The translations under genes were made by a program, and so were the position numbers. Positions 1 through 4,773 of a DNA stretch of 6,165 nucleotides are shown here, in pieces; the first letter of the stretch is position 1, and every line of letters begins with the position of its first letter. The stretch is taken from NCBI GenBank assembly GCA_937873255.1, contig CALMVM010000174.1:1-6165 (forward strand), given 5' to 3'. Under the pieces are notes generated by a model. That model was not told where the DNA came from and did not search any database. It was given only the letters and a program-made list of their open reading frames with translations. This stretch comes from an uncultured Verrucomicrobiota bacterium (GTDB lineage Bacteria > Verrucomicrobiota > Verrucomicrobiia > Chthoniobacterales > SZAS-18).

Positions 1-899
1 CCACGGCGCTGCACGCCGGCTGGGTCGAGGGCGGCGTGCAGGTCGGCTCGCACCTGGTGCCGGGCTGGCTCAACCGCGTCATCCTTTTCACTGACGGCCA
101 GGCCAACGTAGGCGAAACCCGCCCCGACGCGATTGCCAACGATGTGCACGGCCTTGCCCGGCGCGGGGTCTCCACCTCGACCCTGGGCATCGGCGCGGAT
201 TACAACGAGGACCTGCTCGAAGCGATGGCGCGTTCGGGCGACGGCAATTATTATTTCATCGAGTCGCCCGGCCAGTTGCCGAGCCTCTTCGAGGCGGAAC
301 TGCGCGGGTTGCTGGCGACCTTGGGGCGCACCGTTTCGTTCGGCCTGGAACCCGGCCCCAGCGTGGAAATCCTGGAGGTCTACAACGAGCTGGAGCGCAA
401 CAAATACGGCCGGCTCCTGTTGCCCAACCTGCTCGCCGGAGCGGCTCCGGTGGAAGTGACCGTGCGGCTGCGGGTGCCGGCGGATTTCGACCCGGCACGT
501 TCGGTCTGCCACTTCCGCCTGGCGTGGGATGACCCGAAAATGGGTGAGCGTCAGAAGCTGCGCGACAAGCTGCGCCTGCCCACGCTCGCGCCCGCCGAGG
601 TGGACGCGTTGCCGGACGACCCGGAAACCGCCACGGCGGTGGCGCTCTTGCGGGCCGCGCGCGAGAAGCGCCGGGCCGTCGAGGCCTTGGAACGCGGCGA
701 CGTGCGCGCGTATCGCAGCAGCAGCGCGAGCACGCGCGCGTATGCCGCCGCAGCCCCGATGCCGGCCGCGGCGGCGGCCGAGATGGCCGATCTGGACAAG
801 CTCGACGCGCAGGTGTCCGACGGGGCGGACTTGTCGTTACCAACTAAACTTGCCAAGGAACAAATCTACCGCCGCCACCGCAGCCACGGGCAGAAATAA
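1..899 (+). CDS. VWA domain-containing protein, 3' part (5' end outside window)
   Basis: The reading frame is already open at the first base (first whole codon at 3) and ends at TAA 897-899, so about 299 C-terminal residues are seen. The segment VILFTDGQANVG (fragment residues about 26-37) is the central strand plus the Asp-Gly loop that supplies the third metal-ion (MIDAS) ligand of VWA domains. It is followed by STLGIGADYNEDLLEAMA and GNYYFIES, typical of the last strands of this family (YfbK-like or Ca-activated chloride channel homologue type). The DxSxS part of the MIDAS lies upstream of the window. After the VWA fold comes a beta-rich region (about residues 105-195), then a charged, Ala-rich tail with a short Ala run (AAAAAE) and a basic end, probably disordered. 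VWA proteins of this kind bind protein partners through a divalent metal; the partner here is unknown. The start, signal peptide and neighbours upstream cannot be judged. It is probably host chromosome rather than part of the element to the right. Confidence 0.9.
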   Translation, partial: TALHAGWVEGGVQVGSHLVPGWLNRVILFTDGQANVGETRPDAIANDVHGLARRGVSTSTLGIGADYNEDLLEAMARSGDGNYYFIESPGQLPSLFEAELRGLLATLGRTVSFGLEPGPSVEILEVYNELERNKYGRLLLPNLLAGAAPVEVTVRLRVPADFDPARSVCHFRLAWDDPKMGERQKLRDKLRLPTLAPAEVDALPDDPETATAVALLRAAREKRRAVEALERGDVRAYRSSSASTRAYAAAAPMPAAAAAEMADLDKLDAQVSDGADLSLPTKLAKEQIYRRHRSHGQK

Positions 900-923
900 C
901 CGCCGCGCGGCGGGCCGGTGTTT
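900..923 (+). terminator. Possible weak terminator hairpin after the VWA gene
   Basis: A perfect 14-base palindrome, CCGCCGCGCGGCGG (900-913), begins one base after the VWA stop codon and is followed after a few bases by TGTTT (919-923). The stem is very G+C-rich but the T tract is short and displaced, so it may be a weak intrinsic terminator or simply a mRNA 3'-end stabilising hairpin. Confidence 0.4.
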
Positions 924-943
924 GAGGGGCGTATCGTGTCATC

Positions 944-974
944 CAACGTCGTTGAACGGGCGAGGGCAACGACG
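944..974. repeat. Nested inverted repeat CGTCGTTG / CAACGACG
   Basis: CGTCGTTG (947-954) is matched exactly in inverse by CAACGACG (967-974) across a 12-base loop. The left arm also lies inside a small odd palindrome, CAACGTCGTTG (944-954), so two alternative pairings are possible. The function is unknown; the position just downstream of the VWA gene would allow an RNA 3'-end structure or a protein-binding site. Confidence 0.35.
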
Positions 975-1025
975 CGGGGGGAACGATCTCCAAAACTTCA
1001 TGCTTTCCGCGAGCAACCCGAAGTT

Positions 1026-1066
1026 GGGTCTAGGGGGTGTCGTTCCGATAGACCCTTCAAAGGGCT
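1026..1066. repeat. Inverted repeat GGGTCTA / TAGACCC with overlapping second hairpin
   Basis: GGGTCTA (1026-1032) pairs with TAGACCC (1049-1055) across 16 bases. The end of the right arm overlaps a second possible hairpin, CCCTT/AAGGG (1053-1064), followed by an A+T-rich run (AAATTTTATAT, from about 1067). Mutually exclusive hairpins next to an A+T-rich run can mark a terminator or an RNA switch, but no gene follows that it would control, and no known riboswitch class is recognised. Confidence 0.3.
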
Positions 1067-1362
1067 AAATTTTATATGGGTTAGGTAGGGGACATCCGAT
1101 CCGGAGTATCAGACATTGCGCAAATGCATGCCGACGGCTGGCAAAGGCTGCGCCGTGCGCATTGATCGGCGGGTGATGTGCGATGCAATCTTTCCTTGGT
1201 ACGCCCACCGCTCGCGCCGACGGCCCGGATGGGTTGTTCGCAAGGTGTTCCTTGACGAAAATTGCCGGGCTGACACCGTCCGACGCATCCATGCGCCAAA
1301 CGATCAAGCAAGCTTCCTTTTGAAGCAGGCAGTTTCCGCTCGGACAGCGGATTTGTAAGAAC

Positions 1363-1435
1363 TGGAGCCTAGGGGAATCGAACCCCTGACCTCCTCAATG
1401 CCATTGAGGCGCTCTACCAACTGAGCTAAGACCCC
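1363..1435 (-). tRNA. tRNA-Ala (anticodon GGC)
   Basis: Read on the minus strand this is a complete 73-nt cloverleaf. The acceptor stem is GGGGTCT with AGGCTCC plus discriminator A. The D arm carries TAGCTCAGTTGGTAGAGC. The anticodon stem CCTCA/TGAGG encloses loop ATGGCAT, giving anticodon GGC (reads GCC, alanine). The T arm CAGGGGTTCGATTCCCCT has a consensus TTCGATT loop. The acceptor stem has G at position 3 opposite T at position 70, the classic identity element for alanyl-tRNA synthetase, which agrees with the anticodon. CCA is not encoded (GTTC follows the discriminator). The gene is intact although it stands at the probable edge of an integrated element, as expected when integration restores the tRNA. 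The integrase gene lies on the 5' side, about 95 bases away. Confidence 0.96.
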
Positions 1436-1446
1436 GAAGCTACTAA

Positions 1447-1516
1447 AACGCAGAGAGTTGCAACAGATTTTCGGGCTGCTGTTTTCTGCGTTGTACGGCG
1501 TTTTTATCCGGCGTAC
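1447..1516. repeat. Two adjacent inverted repeats between tRNA-Ala and int
   Basis: The first repeat has outer arms AACGCAGA (1447-1454) and TCTGCGTT (1485-1492), an exact 8-bp match, with an inner AACAG/CTGTT pair (1462-1466 and 1479-1483). Directly adjoining it, GTACGGCG (1493-1500) pairs with CGGCGTAC (1509-1516) with one mismatch around a T-rich loop. Together they fill most of the tRNA-int gap. Integrase arm sites, an excisionase site or a transcriptional hairpin isolating int from the tRNA are all possible; the sequence alone does not choose. Confidence 0.45.
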
Positions 1517-1523
1517 GGTCTAG

Positions 1524-1536
1524 GAACGTATGCGAG
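1524..1536 (+). promoter_or_regulatory. Operator-like site overlapping the int start codon
   Basis: GAACGTATGCGAG here differs by one base from GAACGAATGCGAG (4389-4401), which contains the second copy of the AATGCGA operator motif in front of the XRE repressor gene. The ATG of int (1530-1532) lies inside the site. If the repressor binds here it could block transcription or translation start of the integrase. The site is a single half-site with no inverse partner nearby, and part of the match may be chance. Confidence 0.35.
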
Positions 1537-2621
1537 CTTCGGAAAAGGCGCAAGGGACTTTTGAGAAGGTCGGCGAGTGCCTGTACCGCTACTCGAAGAA
1601 CGGCGTGTACTATGCCCGCTTCGAGGCGCGGGGCAAGGAAATCCGCCGCAGTCTCGGCACGACGGACAAGCCCACGGCCAAGCGCAAACTGGTGGATCTG
1701 CAACGCTCCGTGGCCCGCACCACCGGCGAGGGCGACCGACTTACGCTGGCGCAACTCTGCGACCGCTACATGGAGACGATGCGCGGGCAGGCTCCCAAGA
1801 CGATCTACCGCAAGGAGGCCATTGTACGGCGGATAAAGGCCGACTGGCCCGGTGGCGCGGACGTGCCCGTCTCCAAGATGGTCCAATCACAAATCTCCGC
1901 GTGGCTCGCCAGCTACAATTTCGGCGTGGCCTCGTACAACCTGCACCTGCTCTTCGTGCGCGCAGCGTTCGATTTGGCGGTGGCTGACCACCTGATTGCC
2001 GATTCGCCAACAGCGGGCCTGAAGATAAAGAAAGCAAAGAAGCCGATCCGCAAGACTCCCACCTTCGAGGAGTTTCAGACAATCGTGGCCGACATCCGTG
2101 CACAGGTGTACAGCGCGGAGGCCGCAGACAGCGGCGACTTTGTTGAGTTCATCGGACTGGCCGGACTTGGGCAGGCCGAGGCAGGCGCGCTGCTCTGGGG
2201 AGACATTGACTGGAAGAAGGAGCAGATCACAACCTTCCGGCAGAAAACCAGCCGGGGCTTCTCCGTGCCGCTCTACCCACAGCTTCGCCCGCTGCTCGAG
2301 AGGATGCGCCAAGCGCGCAACGGCAGCCCGGCGAGCAACGAAAAGGTGTTTCGGGTCAAAGATGCTAAGCGGGCCATCGCGGCGGCCTGTAAGCGGCTCG
2401 GGCTGCCGGCCTACAGCCACCGCTCGTTCCGACGCATGTTCATCACCCGGGCCATTGAACGCGGTGTGGATGTGAAGGTCATCGCCGAATGGCAAGGCCA
2501 CCGCGACGGCGGTAAGCTGATTCTGGACACTTATTCCCACGTTGCCCCAAAGCACTCGGCGCGGATGGCGAAGCTCATGGCAGACGACACCGATGAAGAA
2601 AATGCCGGTCATCAAGCCTGA
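1530..2621 (+). CDS. int: Tyrosine-type site-specific recombinase (integrase)
   Basis: This 363-residue protein is a normal length for phage-type integrases. Residues about 8-55 look like an N-terminal arm-binding domain (GTFEKVGECLYRYSKNG, GTTDKPTAKRKL). Residues about 70-160 form the helical core-binding domain, and about 175-345 the catalytic domain. Catalytic-position residues seen are the beta-hairpin Lys (K239 in RQKTSRGFSVPL), Arg II (R301 in HRSFRRMF, where the usual HxxR His is shifted to H297), the third-box His (H324 in WQGHRDGG) and nucleophile Y335 (DTYSHV). The position of Arg I is Gly (G214 in AGLGQAEAGALLWGDID, against the usual TGLRxSE), which is unusual. From memory, related Verrucomicrobiota integrases share GLGQAE, so this may be a subfamily trait rather than decay. 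The start ATG at 1530 has a weak AGGA four bases upstream. The 3' end overlaps the next gene by 29 bases, so the two are probably co-translated. Confidence 0.95.
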   Translation: MRASEKAQGTFEKVGECLYRYSKNGVYYARFEARGKEIRRSLGTTDKPTAKRKLVDLQRSVARTTGEGDRLTLAQLCDRYMETMRGQAPKTIYRKEAIVRRIKADWPGGADVPVSKMVQSQISAWLASYNFGVASYNLHLLFVRAAFDLAVADHLIADSPTAGLKIKKAKKPIRKTPTFEEFQTIVADIRAQVYSAEAADSGDFVEFIGLAGLGQAEAGALLWGDIDWKKEQITTFRQKTSRGFSVPLYPQLRPLLERMRQARNGSPASNEKVFRVKDAKRAIAAACKRLGLPAYSHRSFRRMFITRAIERGVDVKVIAEWQGHRDGGKLILDTYSHVAPKHSARMAKLMADDTDEENAGHQA

Positions 2622-3390
2622 CGACTGGTATTTCTTGGAGTGCCCGAAAGATCAGTTCGCGGCGTGCTGCTACTACGAGTACGCGCGCCACTGCCCAGCG
2701 ATCATCGAGGCCGCCCGTACCCTCGACGACAACGCGAGGAGCTTTTTGGGGATTTACTCGAACGTGCGCTACGTCGCAGCACTCGCCAGTGGCTTTCCGA
2801 ACATCCCGTGGCTGAGCCTCGATGCGAGAGAACGCAAGCGGTTGTTGATGCGCTTCTCGGAAGAGGAGAAGCGGTGGAACCTTGTGATCGAGCGTCCCCA
2901 GCGCATCGCCGGCCTGCCCCTGCCCTTCCCGGACCGGGGGACGTGTCTATACGAGAGCGACGGGCAAACTGTTGCAGCGATCCGCATCCCGTGGGAACGG
3001 GGCAACAACGACCTCCTCTCCGCCTTTCAACGCTTCCTCGACAAGTACCGCCCGACCGGGATCAAACATCCGCTTGGACGAAAAGGCAGTTACCAGGATT
3101 ATCTCAACGCCCTGGGTGCCGAACGCCTGCTGCAAGATTGCAGATCCAGGGGTGCGCGGTCTGCGGCGGGGGCCGCCATGCGAATCATCATGGCCTACGC
3201 CAATCCCCAGAAGGGCGAGAAAAGGGCCGCACCTTATTCAGGTCAGTCGCCGCTCGTCTTGGCAGCCAGGAAAGTGGAGGGAGTGCTCCGCACGTTGTAC
3301 CACTTCGAGAACGAAGCGGCATTCAATCCGGGCGGCCAATATCCGCTGCACTACTGGATGCCAGAGTTACAGGTCGGCCCCGCCGACTGA
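2593..3390 (+). CDS. Conserved-looking hypothetical protein coupled to integrase
   Basis: This is a protein of about 265 residues from ATG 2593 (MKKMPVIKPDDWYFLEC). ATG 2602 is an equally possible start, and an open frame extends farther into int to 2542 without a better signal. Either start lies inside the end of int (overlap 29 or 20 bases), so translation is probably coupled to it. I do not recognise the fold. It looks soluble, with no signal peptide or membrane segment. Features seen are an N-terminal aromatic, Cys-containing segment (DDWYFLECP, ACCYYEYAR), a FPNIPWLSLDARERKRLL stretch near residue 70, an IPWERGNNDLLSAFQRFL stretch near residue 132 and YLNALGAERLL near residue 171. From memory, proteins with a [WY]EYAR motif followed by such helices often accompany integrases in Verrucomicrobiota elements; their role is not known to me. 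A recombination accessory protein is one possibility (inference only). Confidence 0.8.
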   Translation: MKKMPVIKPDDWYFLECPKDQFAACCYYEYARHCPAIIEAARTLDDNARSFLGIYSNVRYVAALASGFPNIPWLSLDARERKRLLMRFSEEEKRWNLVIERPQRIAGLPLPFPDRGTCLYESDGQTVAAIRIPWERGNNDLLSAFQRFLDKYRPTGIKHPLGRKGSYQDYLNALGAERLLQDCRSRGARSAAGAAMRIIMAYANPQKGEKRAAPYSGQSPLVLAARKVEGVLRTLYHFENEAAFNPGGQYPLHYWMPELQVGPAD

Positions 3391-3403
3391 CACTTGGTGG
3401 CGT

Positions 3404-3446
3404 TTCGCGGAGGCGAATTTGAATAGAAATCATCTTTCGTTTCTAT
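3404..3446 (+). repeat. Two small hairpins between the coupled gene and first HTH gene
   Basis: TTCGC/GCGAA (3404-3408 and 3413-3417, loop GGAG) is followed by TTTGAAT and could be a weak terminator of the int operon. Next, ATAGAAA (3423-3429) pairs exactly with TTTCTAT (3440-3446) around a 10-base loop. The second is A+T-rich and could instead be an operator for a DNA-binding protein. No clear promoter was found in this 95-base gap. Confidence 0.35.
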
Positions 3447-3485
3447 GGAAAGACAATGAAGGCCCAGAAGGATAGTTAAGAGTGC

Positions 3486-3707
3486 ATGAGCACATCCGAT
3501 ATCCCTTCAAGAGCAACCATCCCGCCCGCCGCCTATAAACTCAGGGACGCCTGCGAATATCTGGGAGGAATTGCACCGATCACGGTTCGACGACTCGTCG
3601 AGCGCGGATTGCTGCGCCCAAATCGTGCAGTCCGGCATTTAATTTTCGCTCGAAGCGAACTCGACCGTTTTTTATCGGACGGCTCGGAACTATCAAGGCG
3701 CGACTAA
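3486..3707 (+). CDS. Excisionase/AlpA-like helix-turn-helix protein, copy 1
   Basis: This 73-residue protein consists almost wholly of a winged HTH of the excisionase / HTH_17 (MerR-like) class. YKLRDACEYLGGIAPITVRRLVERGLLRPNRAVRHLIFARSELDRFL corresponds to helix 1, the recognition helix (ITVRRLVERG), the wing (RAVRHLIF) and the final SELDRFL helix. Such proteins bind DNA and act as recombination directionality factors or as activators of int (P4/CP4-57 AlpA type). The ATG at 3486 has AGAAGGA upstream, but 13 bases away, so translation may be weak. A paralogue lies at 4446-4649 (22 of 39 aligned core residues identical). The TAA stop (3705-3707) abuts the stop of the convergent repressor gene with no spacer. 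Which copy acts as excisionase cannot be told from sequence. Confidence 0.85.
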   Translation: MSTSDIPSRATIPPAAYKLRDACEYLGGIAPITVRRLVERGLLRPNRAVRHLIFARSELDRFLSDGSELSRRD

Positions 3708-4367
3708 CTACTTGTGTTTTGCTATCGGGAATTGAGAAGACTTTGTCTCTTTCAGATTGCGCTCTAGTTCGGCAGCGATGTTTTTTACCTGTGGTAGATC
3801 ACTAACATAGCCTGACTTCCCTCTAAGGAATTTCCAAAGACGCTTCGTCGTTTTTAAATCTTTCTCAACCAACGTCAGGGTGTCGTTGGTGGTCCAGATC
3901 GCACTAGGGATTTTATGCCCTGTAAATTCACGCACAAAGTCTTTGAAGAACTCCGAGAGCCGGTAAAGCGCGAGAACTTCTTTTTCTCTGTCAGTTGTGT
4001 CCAGCACGCGGCGGGCGAGTTCGTAGTACCCGAATAGATCCCTCGGTATGCACCCGACAGCAAAAGCAGATCTTGGTTTCTCCATCGCTGCGCGCCACTC
4101 GTCGTAATACTGTCGTGTATAAGGTACGCCAAAGCGGCCTTCTGGCTGGCGAGACAAATCATTAGCGTTCAACCATTCAATCGAGACGCCCGTGGCTGCG
4201 AAGATTTTCATAGCAAGGTCATTGCTGAGTTTGAGCCTTTCTGGGCCACGTTCAACGGCTTGCAACGTAGATTCCGAGCAATCAACACAGTCAGCAAAGT
4301 CCTTTTGATTCATCTTTAAGACCTCTCGCAGGAGAACCAAAACATGACGCTTCAGGGATGGACGCAT
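3708..4367 (-). CDS. XRE/Cro-CI family helix-turn-helix transcriptional regulator
   Basis: This is a 219-residue protein. Residues about 8-62 form an XRE-type HTH (helices 2-3: MNQKDFADCVDCSESTLQAVERG; then LKLSNDLAMKIFAATGVSIEWL). The remaining 155 residues are a helical C-terminal region with no fold I recognise. No S24/LexA peptidase dyad or Ala-Gly cleavage site is seen, so SOS self-cleavage is not indicated. I chose ATG 4367 because GGTAGG lies seven bases upstream; a TTG two codons earlier (4373) is also open. It is transcribed against all the other element genes, and the gap in front of it carries an operator-like repeat array, so it is probably the element's repressor and may regulate itself. 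The gene is visibly richer in A+T than int or the primase gene, suggesting a different origin. Calling it the repressor is an inference from position and family. Confidence 0.87.
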   Translation of the reverse strand: MRPSLKRHVLVLLREVLKMNQKDFADCVDCSESTLQAVERGPERLKLSNDLAMKIFAATGVSIEWLNANDLSRQPEGRFGVPYTRQYYDEWRAAMEKPRSAFAVGCIPRDLFGYYELARRVLDTTDREKEVLALYRLSEFFKDFVREFTGHKIPSAIWTTNDTLTLVEKDLKTTKRLWKFLRGKSGYVSDLPQVKNIAAELERNLKETKSSQFPIAKHK

Positions 4368-4381
4368 ACTCAAACCTACCT

Positions 4382-4421
4382 AATGCGAGAACGAATGCGA
4401 GAAAAAATTTGTTTTCGCATT
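4382..4421. promoter_or_regulatory. Operator array: three AATGCGA motifs, including a 28-bp imperfect palindrome
   Basis: AATGCGA occurs at 4382-4388 and 4394-4400 (direct, 12 bp apart, just over one helical turn) and inverted as TCGCATT at 4415-4421. Bases 4394-4421 form an imperfect palindrome with 12 of 14 half-site positions matching, centred between 4407 and 4408, with an A/T-rich middle. It lies between the divergent XRE gene and second HTH gene, where a CI/Cro-type repressor is expected to bind as a dimer. The additional direct copy suggests a second, weaker site on the side of the repressor gene, suitable for autoregulation. Confidence 0.75.
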
Positions 4422-4435
4422 GGTTTTAATATCAA
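4407..4435 (-). promoter_or_regulatory. Candidate promoter of the XRE gene, overlapping the operator
   Basis: On the minus strand TTGATA (complement of 4430-4435; 5 of 6 to the -35 consensus) is followed after 17 bases by ACAAAT (complement of 4407-4412; only 3 of 6 to the -10 consensus). Transcription would start near 4400, giving a short leader to ATG 4367. The box lies inside the palindromic operator, so bound repressor would cover it. For the plus strand, TTTAAT (4425-4430; 5 of 6 to a -10) lies 15 bases before the second HTH gene, but no -35 stands at the right distance. Confidence 0.35.
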
Positions 4436-4445
4436 CTAAGTCCAC

Positions 4446-4649
4446 ATGAGCACTACATCAGTTGGGAATTCGCCAACGCAACCGGCTGCTTTTAAGATTC
4501 CTGCGGCAGCGCAGTACTTGGGCGGCGTGTCTGAAATCACCGTTCGCCGTCTGATCCAACGCGGCCTACTAAAACCCTGTCGTGGTTTGCGCCACGTCCT
4601 GATTCCAAAAGCCTCTTTGGATGAATTTCTGACTGTGGGCATTAAATAA
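4446..4649 (+). CDS. Excisionase/AlpA-like helix-turn-helix protein, copy 2
   Basis: This 67-residue winged HTH protein has the same layout as copy 1: FKIPAAAQYLGGVSEITVRRL (helices 1-2), IQRGLLKP, RGLRHVLIP (wing) and SLDEFL. Identity is concentrated in YLGG, ITVRRL, RGLL, RH and LD.FL. It reads away from the XRE gene across the shared operator, the position of a Cro-, AlpA- or excisionase-type early gene in phage-like switches. No good ribosome binding site precedes ATG 4446, and the possible -10 (TTTAAT, 4425-4430) is close, so the transcript may have a very short leader. It probably acts on DNA of the element, either as directionality factor for int or as activator of the replication genes downstream (inference). 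Confidence 0.85.
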   Translation: MSTTSVGNSPTQPAAFKIPAAAQYLGGVSEITVRRLIQRGLLKPCRGLRHVLIPKASLDEFLTVGIK

Positions 4650-4691
4650 CACAAGACCCGCTCAAAACCCTATCGGGCGAGCGGGCCGTGT
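4649..4691 (+). terminator. Long hairpin directly after the second HTH gene
   Basis: CCCGCTC (4657-4663) pairs exactly with GAGCGGG (4679-4685). Inside the loop CCC/GGG (4668-4670 and 4675-4677) can add an inner stem, and ACAC/GTGT (4649-4652 and 4688-4691) an outer one. The structure begins at the last base of the stop codon. It lacks a T run, so it is not a classical intrinsic terminator; an attenuator, RNA processing site or structured leader of the downstream replication gene are alternatives. Confidence 0.45.
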
Positions 4692-4741
4692 GAAATCTGA
4701 CAGCTTGGCGGCTGAGCGGAGAGTAACGCGAGTTCCCTTGT

Positions 4742-4769
4742 CCGGCAAGAGGTTTTCAGAACCTACCGG
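4742..4769 (+). repeat. Second hairpin in the pre-primase region
   Basis: AGGTT (4750-4754) and AACCT (4760-4764) pair around loop TTCAG, with an outer CCGG/CCGG pair (4742-4745 and 4766-4769) separated by small bulges. It lies 50 bases after the hairpin at 4649-4691. Together they make the roughly 330 bases before the primase gene look structured. Confidence 0.35.
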
Positions 4770-4773
4770 CAAA

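Larger units (their letters stand above)
900..1362. other. Gene-poor stretch between VWA gene and tRNA-Ala
   Basis: About 460 bases with no convincing gene. Open frames of about 80 codons exist on both strands (1116-1358 plus, 1065-1311 minus), but they start with rare codons, show no ribosome binding site, read as Arg/Cys-rich sequence and resemble no family I know. Several short inverted repeats occur (listed separately), as do small hairpins at 1241-1254 (CAAGG/CCTTG), 1312-1326 (GCTTC/GAAGC) and 1335-1351 (TCCGCT/AGCGGA). The stretch could be a decayed gene or the scar of an earlier insertion next to the tRNA; nothing seen decides between these. Confidence 0.5.

Noticed and set aside
256..843. 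Long minus-strand open frame opposite the VWA gene
   Set aside because: Arg/Pro-rich translation typical of a shadow frame in G+C-rich DNA; the plus-strand frame has clear VWA motifs.
1021..1090. Known riboswitch, tmRNA or SRP RNA fragment
   Set aside because: The hairpin with T-rich run prompted a look, but none of the conserved core sequences of these RNAs is present.
1116..1358. Plus-strand open frame of 80 codons next to the tRNA
   Set aside because: It starts with TTG, has no ribosome binding site, is rich in Arg and Cys, and resembles no known family; an equally long frame runs on the opposite strand.
1887..2615. Minus-strand open frame of 242 codons opposite int
   Set aside because: The plus strand encodes a full-length recombinase with recognisable catalytic motifs; the antisense product has no recognisable domain.
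2640..3422. Plus-strand 260-codon frame overlapping the coupled gene in another phase
   Set aside because: Arg-rich, lacks a start signal, and the competing frame is coupled to int and has more natural residue composition.
4436..4654. Minus-strand frame opposite HTH copy 2
   Set aside because: The plus-strand product is a clear paralogue of copy 1; the antisense frame is a by-product.
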